From Myxococcales bacterium (lineage in GTDB: Bacteria > Myxococcota_A > Polyangia > Nannocystales > Nannocystaceae): a stretch of DNA of 9,211 nt. Positions 1-5,970 of this stretch are shown piece by piece; the first letter of the stretch is position 1; the number at the start of each line of letters is the position of its first letter. A program made the position numbers and the translations under genes. The stretch covers positions 7,333-16,543 of the forward strand of contig JAGQIT010000127.1 of the NCBI GenBank assembly GCA_020431135.1, given 5' to 3'. The notes beneath the pieces were generated by a model. That model had not been told where the DNA came from, did no database searches, and worked only from the letters and a program-made list of their open reading frames with translations.

Positions 1-186
1 GGGCGACGGACCCTCGCCGAGGATCGCCGCCGTGCGATCCGGCGTCGCCGGGATCGCCGAGAGTATCCACTCCGGGAAGTCCTGGTCGCGCGCCGGTCGA
101 TCGAGGCGGGCGGCCGCCGCCCGCAGCAGCGCCCGCTCGAACTCGAGGTGGGCGTAGGGGCCGAGACCGCCGACCACGCCGATCAC
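1..186 (-). CDS. Aspartate/glutamate racemase-family protein, N-terminal part (runs off left edge)
   Basis: Sixty-two residues are visible. They begin VIGVVGGLGPYAHLEFERAL and include DQDFPEW (34-40) and PDRTAAILGEGPSP (49-62). A start of the type IGxxGGxGP, followed by a helix and then PDRTAAILGxGxSP, is the N-terminal signature of the Asp/Glu racemase family. These are cofactor-independent cytoplasmic enzymes that invert amino acids, for example to supply D-amino acids for peptidoglycan. The catalytic cysteines lie beyond the edge, so activity cannot be judged. The GTG at 184-186 is chosen because family members start 1-5 residues before the IGxxGG strand and because GGAGAGG lies six bases upstream. 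A GTG at 205-207, with GGGGAG upstream, and an ATG at 277-279 are in the same open frame; the longer versions add an Arg-rich stretch unlike the family. Family call fairly sure, start uncertain. Confidence 0.78.
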   Translation of the reverse strand, partial: MIGVVGGLGPYAHLEFERALLRAAAARLDRPARDQDFPEWILSAIPATPDRTAAILGEGPSP

Positions 187-243
187 CCGCCGCCTCTCCG
201 CGACCACCGCCGATCTCCCCGACGCCACCACCCGACCCCTCGT

Positions 244-275
244 CGCGGAGGATCGACCGCCGCCGATCCTCCGCG
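244..275. repeat. Perfect 12-bp inverted repeat in a divergent intergenic region
   Basis: The arm CGCGGAGGATCG (244-255) is repeated as its exact reverse complement at 264-275, with an 8-base loop (256-263). It lies between the minus-strand racemase gene and the plus-strand lipoprotein gene. It could be an operator for a dimeric regulator or an RNA hairpin in the racemase leader. No T-run follows on either strand, so it is not a classical terminator. Confidence 0.6.
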
Positions 276-393
276 CCATCGATGGTAGCGAGCCGCGCGT
301 CGGCCTGCGGGCGCGGGCGCGCAGCGACGGCGCGCAGCGGTGCAGGATCTGCGCCCCGCGCAGGCCCGCGCGAGGGCATCCTCGAGCGCAGCG

Positions 394-1053
394 ATGCCTC
401 TTCGTCCGCGTCCGCACGACCTCGCCGCCGCCGCGCTCATCCTCGGCGTCAGCGCCTGCGCGGGCGGCTCGACGACGACCGACACCGGCGCGAGCGCGAG
501 CGCGACGACCGACGACGAGACCACCGGGACCACCGGCGAGGAGCTCTGCTACTTCGGCACCTCCGCCGGCACAGCGGGGGCCGAGGGCGCGTGGATCGAG
601 CTCCATCACGGCGGCTACGCTGACCACGGCGCGCTCGTCGAGAACGGCGACGCCCTGCCGATCGTCTGCGGCTTCCAGGGCGCGTACATGTTCGAGCTGA
701 CGCCCGTCCTCGGCGGCTTCACGCCGGCGGGCGACTACGTCTACTTCGACGTCTGGCTCGACGTCGAGGGCTACACCGACGGCTTCGGCGGCCACTTCTA
801 CGGCGACGATCATCTCGGGATCCTCGTCGGCTGCATCGACGACCCCTACGCCGAGGACCCGAACCTGTGGCCGATCACCTTCCAGGTCCTGGTCCACGAC
901 GAGATCGACAACGTCCTCGCCCTCGACGGCCTCCCCGCGCACTTCCACGCCGCCTTCGAGGGCGACGGGATGAGCGTCGTCGTCGACTACGACCTGACGC
1001 TCGCCGCCCAGCCCGACGCGACCTGGGAGTTCTGCGGCTACACCCCGCCCTAG
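394..1053 (+). CDS. Secreted lipoprotein with Thr-rich linker, function unknown
   Basis: 219 residues. The N-terminus has arginines at 4 and 6, a hydrophobic stretch DLAAAALILG, and a lipobox VSAC with the lipidated cysteine at residue 22. A low-complexity Ser/Thr/Asp/Gly linker (about 23-50) follows, a common spacer in myxobacterial surface lipoproteins. The mature domain (about 51-219) holds four cysteines (52, 92, 147, 214), enough for two disulfides, and is rich in aromatic, Asp and Gly residues, suggesting a beta-rich extracellular fold. No family was recognised. The ATG at 394 is preferred over an in-frame ATG at 340 because it puts the positive residues, hydrophobic core and lipobox at normal spacing; the upstream Shine-Dalgarno is weak. 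It is a single gene, convergent with the 448-residue gene. Confidence 0.82.
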   Translation: MPLRPRPHDLAAAALILGVSACAGGSTTTDTGASASATTDDETTGTTGEELCYFGTSAGTAGAEGAWIELHHGGYADHGALVENGDALPIVCGFQGAYMFELTPVLGGFTPAGDYVYFDVWLDVEGYTDGFGGHFYGDDHLGILVGCIDDPYAEDPNLWPITFQVLVHDEIDNVLALDGLPAHFHAAFEGDGMSVVVDYDLTLAAQPDATWEFCGYTPP

Positions 1054-1062
1054 TGGGCCCCG

Positions 1063-1104
1063 GGAAGAAGAAGAAGAAGCCCGACGGAGCTGTGTCCGAC
1101 GGGC
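1063..1104 (-). terminator. Rho-independent-type terminator for the 1129-2475 gene
   Basis: Bases 1079-1088 (GCCCGACGGA) pair with 1095-1104 (TCCGACGGGC) with one A/A mismatch and a 6-base loop. Read on the minus strand, the hairpin follows the TAG at 1129-1131 by about 25 bases and is followed by repeated TTC over 1078-1063, a T-rich if not pure T tract. On the plus strand nothing T-rich follows, so it mainly serves the minus-strand gene, though the stem could also slow the convergent transcript. Confidence 0.6.
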
Positions 1105-1128
1105 CTCTTCACCGCGACGCGGACCGCT

Positions 1129-2475
1129 CTAGCCCTTCTTCGCCGCGATCGTCTCGAGCACGAACCCCGTCACGGCGAGGGTCGCCGAGTCGAGCAGCGC
1201 GACGCAGAGATCGAGCGCCCCCGCGGCCCCCCCGACGGCGTAGCCGCCCGCGGCGATCTTCTCCTGGCTCTCGGAGGACGCGCCCCAGAGCGACTGGCGC
1301 TTCGCCTTCGGCACGGACTTCCCGAGCGCCTTCAGGTTGGCCATGGTGAAGAGCTGCGGCGCCTCGGCGGCGACCGTGTAGATCCTCAACACAGAGCCGG
1401 CGCGGCTCACCGGGTCCTCGCACTTGAGGAGCCCGACCATATGCTTGATCTGGGCGTTGTCCGGCTTCCGCTTGAGCTTGAGGCGCAAAATGGCCTCCGA
1501 CATGAGGGCGTAGCTCCAGCGGCTAGCGACGTCGCCCTGCTGGCCCTCGCCGAGGATCCGGTCGACCTCCGCGAGCGCCGGCGCGACGTTCTCGCCGCGC
1601 CCATGCGCCGCCTCGGCCGCCTCGACCGCGCCCCGGAGGCGAGTGCCCGCGGTGTCGACCGGCGGGGTCGGGGGCGGGGTCGGGGGCCGCGTCTCGTAGA
1701 ACGCGTGGGGCGCTCCGATCGCCCGCATCAGGTGATCCCACCGCCACTCGGAGCGCTCCTGCGGGTAGTCGCTCGACCGCGCGCGGCCCATGACCAGGGA
1801 GCTGAAGGTGCTCGTCGCGCCGCTGCGGATGTGCTCGAGCGCGGCCTCGATCAAGGGGCGCGTGGCCGGGTGCTCGGGCGCGTGCGCCATGAACTGGATG
1901 AGCAGGTCGCTGGTCGTGCGCGGGTGCGTGATGATCCCGGCGATCCGCTCCGCGTCGAGGCGACCGACGTCGTGGAGCGCCTCGATGAGCCGCCGACTGG
2001 GCGGCCGATCCGCGAGCGCCGCGACCCCCTCGTCTGGACGCGCACGAACCACGAAGTCGAGGAGCTCGTCGCTCCAGAAGTACTGGGAGTCGGGCTGCAG
2101 CGCGCGCAGCTCGAGGATCCCGTCGGCGAGCTGGCCCCGCAGCTCCGGGGCCGCCTCGTGAAGCTCCTCGAGGAAGCGACCCATCTTCAGCAAGGCGACG
2201 GTCGACTGCGCCTCCCGGTCGTTCGACCCCGGCTCGAGCGACTTCCTACACTCGGCGAAGACCCGAGCGACGCTCGCCTGGTCGCGCTCGACCAGCGCCC
2301 GAGACCAGCTGGTGGCGTGCTCGGCGAGGGCGCTGTACTCGGCGTCACGACCGAGGTCCTTGCACGCCTGGAGGTGGGCCTGGAGGTGGCGCTTGCTGCC
2401 GAGCCTGTTGTTGTTGACCAGGTCGTCGAGCGTCGCCTGATAGGTCACTGCGAATTCATCCGTGGATTCGGACAT
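1129..2475 (-). CDS. Hypothetical 448-residue mostly helical protein with proline hinge
   Basis: No family recognised. The start is well supported: ATG at 2473-2475 has AAGGAAGG (complement of 2481-2488) five bases upstream, and a terminator follows the stop. There is no N-terminal signal peptide. Residues 1-260 are predominantly helix-forming with many Leu, Ala, Glu and Arg, and could be a helical-repeat fold. Residues 263-273 form a proline-rich hinge (RPPTPPPTPPV). A second helical part (275-405) is basic around 331-345 and 385-395. Residues 409-445 become glycine- and alanine-rich and then hydrophobic (AAGGYAVGGAAGAL onward), which could be a membrane-associating or glycine-zipper helix. 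Charged residues flank this tail. It is probably a single-gene unit. Coding status is strong; function is unknown. Confidence 0.8.
   Translation of the reverse strand: MSESTDEFAVTYQATLDDLVNNNRLGSKRHLQAHLQACKDLGRDAEYSALAEHATSWSRALVERDQASVARVFAECRKSLEPGSNDREAQSTVALLKMGRFLEELHEAAPELRGQLADGILELRALQPDSQYFWSDELLDFVVRARPDEGVAALADRPPSRRLIEALHDVGRLDAERIAGIITHPRTTSDLLIQFMAHAPEHPATRPLIEAALEHIRSGATSTFSSLVMGRARSSDYPQERSEWRWDHLMRAIGAPHAFYETRPPTPPPTPPVDTAGTRLRGAVEAAEAAHGRGENVAPALAEVDRILGEGQQGDVASRWSYALMSEAILRLKLKRKPDNAQIKHMVGLLKCEDPVSRAGSVLRIYTVAAEAPQLFTMANLKALGKSVPKAKRQSLWGASSESQEKIAAGGYAVGGAAGALDLCVALLDSATLAVTGFVLETIAAKKG
1661..1686 (+). repeat. 12-bp tandem duplication forming a G-quadruplex motif
   Basis: GGCGGGGTCGGG occurs twice in tandem (1661-1672, 1673-1684) and is followed by more G. 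This gives four runs of 4-5 G (1664-1667, 1670-1674, 1676-1679, 1682-1686) with loops of 2, 1 and 2 bases. The repeat lies inside the proline-hinge codons of the 448-residue gene, with the G-rich strand as its template strand. Confidence 0.75.
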
Positions 2476-2823
2476 CTTTGCCTTCCTTTGCGGATCGCCG
2501 CGCCGCAGCGCCTCACAGGACGGCCGGCTTCCAGAACGACGTTCGACGCCGTTCTAGCCGCCGACGTGGACGAACGGGAGACCTCCAATGTGGGAGCACC
2601 CGCCGCGAACACCGGCCTAGCGAGCGGTCTGTGGGAGAATTTCGCGCTCGCCCGCCGCGATTGTCCCAGCCGCGCTGCGAGTTTCATCGCGGACGACGAT
2701 CCCCAGGCGCGGGTCGTTCGGCGGCGGCGGGCGGCTGGTCGCCTCCTCGCCCTCCGTCTCGCCGCCCGCGCAGGCCGGGCCATCGCCGCGAGCGCAAGGT
2801 CCAGGTCTGACGTGCGGGACAGC
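2476..2823. other. Gene-free gap upstream of the 448-residue gene
   Basis: These 348 bases separate two minus-strand genes. Open frames across the gap translate to Arg/Ala-rich low-complexity sequence without recognisable features, so I see no gene. The minus-strand promoter of the 448-residue gene should lie here, but I found no convincing -35/-10 pair. The segment nearest the gene carries four copies of GAACG/CGTTC (listed separately). No clear T-run terminator follows the TerB-like gene. Confidence 0.6.
2533..2576. promoter_or_regulatory. Candidate operator: clustered GAACG/CGTTC half-sites
   Basis: AGAACG (2533-2538) and CGTTCT (2550-2555) form a 6-bp inverted repeat with an 11-base spacer. 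Another CGTTC sits inside at 2540-2544 and another GAACG at 2572-2576, giving four half-sites in 43 bases, about 60-100 bases upstream of the 448-residue gene. It resembles the half-sites of LexA-type or similar dimeric repressors, but the spacing does not match a LexA box I know. Confidence 0.3.
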
Positions 2824-3216
2824 CTAGCCCGGCGACCAGATCCCGAAGATCTCGCGGATCGCCTGGATGAAGCCGATCTCGCCCTCCGAGACCGTGCCGT
2901 CGGCGCGGGCGATCGCCGCGAGGTCGGCGACGATCTCCATCCGCTGCATCTCGTCGAGCTCGTCCTTTAGGACATACGCGTAGTCCGAGGCCATCGACCG
3001 GCGCTCGTCCTCGGTGCCGAAGTGCTTGTACCAGACGCCGACCTCACGAATGATGTTGGCGATGTCGTCGGAGGTGTCGTTCGGCGACCACCGCTGCAGG
3101 CGCTTGATCATCATCCCGACCTCGCGCTTGTCGAGCGTGCCGTCGGTCGTGTAGCTGAAGGTCAGGTACAGGAACCCGAGGGTGTGGAGGGTCGACCAGT
3201 TCTTCGGGTGTTCCAC
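2824..3216 (-). CDS. TerB-like domain protein
   Basis: 130 residues, all-helical in character, with no signal peptide. Residues 103-125 (ARADGTVSEGEI, then FIQAIREIFGI) match the acidic helix-turn motif of the TerB fold, xAxADGxxxxxE followed by an amphipathic helix. A related motif, YTTDGTLDKREV, sits at 22-33 and suggests the two-fold internal repeat typical of TerB proteins. TerB-like domains occur in tellurite-resistance and stress systems and as stand-alone cytoplasmic proteins; some bind metal through the acidic loops. Here it stands alone with no terC, terD or terZ nearby, so no tellurite role is claimed. The start is GTG at 3214-3216, with GAGGAAG (complement of 3221-3227) four bases upstream. 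It is separated from the upstream unit by 132 bases, so it may have its own promoter. Confidence 0.72.
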   Translation of the reverse strand: MEHPKNWSTLHTLGFLYLTFSYTTDGTLDKREVGMMIKRLQRWSPNDTSDDIANIIREVGVWYKHFGTEDERRSMASDYAYVLKDELDEMQRMEIVADLAAIARADGTVSEGEIGFIQAIREIFGIWSPG

Positions 3217-3271
3217 GGCGCTTCCTCAGGTCCGCGCAGCCTCGGGCGATCCGACCGCTGACGCGCGCTCG

Positions 3272-3277
3272 ATGATA
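3272..3277 (-). promoter_or_regulatory. Possible -10 element for the TerB-like gene
   Basis: On the minus strand this reads TATCAT, five of six matches to TATAAT, 55 bases upstream of the GTG start. No good -35 hexamer lies 16-18 bases upstream, so the call rests on the -10 alone. Confidence 0.3.
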
Positions 3278-3310
3278 CCGCAGCCCGCCGAGATCGCTCT
3301 AGCCCGACGC

Positions 3311-3335
3311 CGCGACAGGACGCGCGCGCGTCGCG
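3311..3335 (-). repeat. GC-rich hairpin after the murA-hisG unit
   Basis: CGCGAC (3311-3316) pairs with GTCGCG (3330-3335), enclosing an alternating GC stretch. It begins 13 bases beyond the stop of the 234-residue gene, where a terminator might sit, but no T-run follows. It may stabilise the 3' end or mark a factor-dependent stop. Confidence 0.35.
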
Positions 3336-3348
3336 CAACCACCAGCCC

Positions 3349-4053
3349 CTAGCCGAGGAGCACTTCGGTGAAGAACTCGCGGGTGACGTCGTTCGTCTTG
3401 CTGTCGACCATGAAGACGTGGGCCCGCCCGCGGTGGCCGTCGAAGTCGAGGAGGAGCCAGACCTCGACCGCCCAGTTCTTCGAGTTGGCGAGGCAGGGCG
3501 GCGTCCAGCCGATCACGACCGGCGGCCCGAGGTGCTCGTGGGTCCGCTCCTGCATCGACCGGTTGAAGGAGTCGAGGCGGCGGACGGACATCAGCGCCGA
3601 GCGCTGCGCCGTCTGCTCGACGCGCCGGCGCCAGTCGCTGGAGAAGCGGAGGTCCTCGATCACCGGCTGGTCGGCGCGCATCACCGCGACGTAGGTCTCG
3701 CTCGCCGGGAGCATGCCGTAGTCCGGGAGGTCGAACTCCGGGTAGAGGTTGTCGCTGGCGATCTCGCGATCGCGGCGGGTGATCTCGCCGTCGAGGATCC
3801 TCGCCTCGCGGTCGCCGTAGCACATGAAGAGCCGGAGGATCTGGTGCTGGCTCGGGAGCTGGTGGTCCCAGTCGAGGATCGCCCGCGCCGCGTGATACGT
3901 GTTGCCGGTGAAGGCCATCAAGTTCGGCAACGACTTGAGCAGCGCCTTGCGCTGGCGGGCGCTCGGCTCCATCCCCTGCTGGAGGAGGCGGGGGTGGACG
4001 TGGAGGTTATCGGTGACGGCGGAACGCACCACCGCGTCGTCGGGATCCTTCAT
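3349..4053 (-). CDS. Conserved-looking hypothetical protein, translationally coupled to hisG
   Basis: 234 residues, no signal peptide or membrane segment, so probably cytoplasmic. No family recognised. The N-terminal half (1-100) is basic and helical. The middle is acidic and aromatic (DNLYPEFDLPDYGMLP, 101-116). The C-terminal part (178-230) alternates hydrophobic strands: PPVVIGWTPP, then AVEVWLLLDFDG (195-206), then RAHVFMVDSKTNDV (210-223). This suggests a small beta-sheet domain. Its ATG (4051-4053) overlaps the hisG TGA in an ATGA arrangement and has GAGGAG just upstream, so translation is probably coupled to hisG. Overlap does not prove a histidine role, because the unit also contains murA and envelope-type proteins. 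Confidence 0.8.
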   Translation of the reverse strand: MKDPDDAVVRSAVTDNLHVHPRLLQQGMEPSARQRKALLKSLPNLMAFTGNTYHAARAILDWDHQLPSQHQILRLFMCYGDREARILDGEITRRDREIASDNLYPEFDLPDYGMLPASETYVAVMRADQPVIEDLRFSSDWRRRVEQTAQRSALMSVRRLDSFNRSMQERTHEHLGPPVVIGWTPPCLANSKNWAVEVWLLLDFDGHRGRAHVFMVDSKTNDVTREFFTEVLLG

Positions 4054-4721
4054 GAACTCCTCGTCGGGTCTGCGTCGACGACGGATCGGAGGGCGGCGAT
4101 CAGCCCCTCGATGCGCGCGCGCTTGAGCTTGAGGCTCGCCGGGTGAACGATGAGCCGGCTGGTCACGTGCAGGATCGTCTCGACCTCCTGCAGGTGATTC
4201 TGCCGCAGGGTCTCGCCGCTCTCCACCAAATCGACGATCTGGTCGGCGAGGCCCGTGATCGCGCCGAGCTCGACGGAGCCGTAGAGCTTGATGATCCGGG
4301 CCTCGATCCCGCGCGCGCGGTAGTGGCGGAGGGCCAGGCGCGGGTATTTGGTGGCGACGCGCAGGGCCCCGCCGGCGCGGCCGCGGTCGCGCGCGGGCCG
4401 ATCGACCGGCTCGGCGACGACCAGGCGACAGCCGCCGATGCCGAGGTCTACGGGCTCGTAGAGGTCGCGGTCCTCCTCGGCGAGGGTGTCGAGGCCGGCG
4501 ATCCCGAGGTCGGCGATCCCGTGCTCGACGTAGGTCGGGACGTCCACCGGCTTGACCAGGAGCACGCGGCCGCCGAGCGGCGTCGGCAGGAGGAGCCGGC
4601 GGCCGGCGTCGGCGACGACCCCCTGGAGGTCGATGCCCGCGCGGGCGAGGAGCGGCAGCGCCTCCTCCAGGATCCGCCCCTTGGGCAGGGCGATGGCGAT
4701 CGGCTCAGCCACGAGCCCCAT
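4050..4721 (-). CDS. hisG: ATP phosphoribosyltransferase, short form (HisG)
   Basis: HisG joins ATP and PRPP to make phosphoribosyl-ATP, the first committed step of histidine synthesis, in the cytoplasm. At 223 residues it is the short form (about 200-220) without the C-terminal regulatory domain of long HisG. Visible signatures are ALPKGR (11-16), VPTYVEHGIADLGIAGLDTL (61-80), RVATKYPRLA (121-130), the PRPP-binding loop DLVESGETL (164-172), and the C-terminal RLIVHPASLK (189-198). Short HisG enzymes normally need HisZ as regulatory partner; no hisZ is in the window. The ATG at 4719-4721 overlaps the end of murA by 17 bases; an in-frame GTG at 4710-4712 is an alternative. The neighbours indicate co-transcription with murA. 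Confidence 0.95.
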   Translation of the reverse strand: MGLVAEPIAIALPKGRILEEALPLLARAGIDLQGVVADAGRRLLLPTPLGGRVLLVKPVDVPTYVEHGIADLGIAGLDTLAEEDRDLYEPVDLGIGGCRLVVAEPVDRPARDRGRAGGALRVATKYPRLALRHYRARGIEARIIKLYGSVELGAITGLADQIVDLVESGETLRQNHLQEVETILHVTSRLIVHPASLKLKRARIEGLIAALRSVVDADPTRSS

Positions 4722-5970
4722 GATAGCGCTCGATCGACGCGCCGATCGAGCGCAGGCGGGTCTCGATCGTCTCGTAGCCGCGGTCGAGGTGGTAGACCCG
4801 GCGGACCTCGGTCCTGCCCTTGGCGATGAGCCCGGCGAGGATCAGCGAGGCGCTCGCCCGCAAATCCGTCGCCATGACCTCGGCGCCGGAGTAGCGCGTG
4901 GGCCCGCGGATCGCCGCCGAATTGCCGTGGACGACGATGTCGGCGCCCATCCGGCAAAGCTCCGGGACGTGCATGAAGCGGTTCTCGAAGATCGTCTCGG
5001 TGACGAGGCTCTGGCCGCGGGCGGCGGTCGCCAGGACCATGATCTGCGCCTGCATGTCCGTCGGGAAGCCGGGGTGCGGGCGGGTCGTGACGTCGATCGG
5101 CCGGAGCTCGTCGGGCCCGCGGACGCGGAGGCCCTCAGGGGTCACGTCGAAGAGGACCCCCGCCTCCTCCATCTTCGCGATCACCGCGTGGAGGTCGTCG
5201 ACCGGGGCGTGGCGGAGGGTGACGTCGCCGCCGGTGATCGCCGCGCCGACCATGAAGGTGCCGGCCTCGATGCGGTCGGGGAGGATGGCGTGGTCGATGC
5301 CGCTCAGGCGATCGACGCCCTCGATCTCGATGACCGGGGTGCCGGCGCCGCGGATCTTCGCGCCCATCTTGTTCAGGACCAGGGCCAGCTCGACGACCTC
5401 GGGCTCGCGGGCGACGTTCTCGAGCACGGTCGTGCCGCGGGCGAGGGTCGCCGCCATCATCACGTTCTGGGTGCCGCCGACGGTGACGAGGTCGAAGACG
5501 AACGCGGCGCCCGTGAGCCGCTTGGCCGCGAGATCGACGTAGCCGTGGCTGAGCGTGACCGTGGCGCCGAGCGCCTCGAGCCCGCGCAGATGTTGATCGA
5601 TCGGCCGGGCTCCGATCGCGCAGCCGCCAGGCAACGACACGCGCGCGCGCCCGTAGCGAGCGAGCAGCGGTCCCATCACCGTGACGGACGCGCGCATGGT
5701 CTTGACGAGGTCGTAAGGCGCCTCGAGCGGACCGTCCGAGACGCCGCCGGGGTGAATGGTCAGGGTCCGCTCGCCCGTGACCTCGCAGCCGAGCCCCGCG
5801 AGCAGGGCGTTCATGGTCCGCACATCGCTGAGCTGCGGGACGTGGCGCAGGGTGGTCGGGCCGTCGGCGAGGAGGGCCGCGCACTGGATCGGGAGCGCGG
5901 CGTTCTTGGCCCCGAGGACCCTCATCTCGCCGCGCAGAGGTTGTCCGCCTTCAATGACGATCTTGTCCAT
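4705..5970 (-). CDS. murA: UDP-N-acetylglucosamine 1-carboxyvinyltransferase (MurA)
   Basis: MurA transfers enolpyruvate from PEP to UDP-GlcNAc, the first committed step of peptidoglycan synthesis, in the cytoplasm. The 421 residues match the usual 417-430. Active-site landmarks are in place: Lys22 in GAKNAALP, the PEP-binding and fosfomycin-target cysteine at 117 in LPGGCAIGARP, Asp305 in FPTDMQAQ, Arg371 in TDLRASAS, and Arg397 in DRGYETIE. Because the loop cysteine is kept (not Asp), the enzyme should be of the fosfomycin-sensitive type; this is inference from the residue. The ATG at 5968-5970 has GAGGAGG (complement of 5976-5982) five bases upstream. Its start overlaps the upstream lipoprotein gene by 20 bases and its end overlaps hisG by 17. 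Confidence 0.97.
   Translation of the reverse strand: MDKIVIEGGQPLRGEMRVLGAKNAALPIQCAALLADGPTTLRHVPQLSDVRTMNALLAGLGCEVTGERTLTIHPGGVSDGPLEAPYDLVKTMRASVTVMGPLLARYGRARVSLPGGCAIGARPIDQHLRGLEALGATVTLSHGYVDLAAKRLTGAAFVFDLVTVGGTQNVMMAATLARGTTVLENVAREPEVVELALVLNKMGAKIRGAGTPVIEIEGVDRLSGIDHAILPDRIEAGTFMVGAAITGGDVTLRHAPVDDLHAVIAKMEEAGVLFDVTPEGLRVRGPDELRPIDVTTRPHPGFPTDMQAQIMVLATAARGQSLVTETIFENRFMHVPELCRMGADIVVHGNSAAIRGPTRYSGAEVMATDLRASASLILAGLIAKGRTEVRRVYHLDRGYETIETRLRSIGASIERYHGARG

Noticed and set aside
187..279. Racemase starts at GTG 207 or ATG 279
   Set aside because: They add Arg-rich residues not found before the IGxxGG strand in the family, and the ATG version runs through the inverted repeat. 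The GTG at 207 cannot be excluded.
340..393. Longer start for the 394-1053 lipoprotein
   Set aside because: It would put about 18 extra residues before a normal signal peptide; the ATG at 394 gives proper signal-peptide geometry.
183..533. Minus-strand open frame overlapping the lipoprotein start
   Set aside because: It conflicts with the lipobox-containing lipoprotein and is Arg/Ala-rich with no motif.
2445..2783. Minus-strand 112-codon frame in the 2476-2823 gap
   Set aside because: Arg/Ala-rich low-complexity translation; it overlaps the start of the next gene and has no supporting ribosome site.
1441..2970. Plus-strand open frame of 509 codons opposite the 448-residue gene
   Set aside because: It is an antisense shadow of GC-rich codons: low-complexity Arg/Ala/Leu/Val translation, no recognisable motif, and it runs over a gene with a clear ribosome binding site and terminator.
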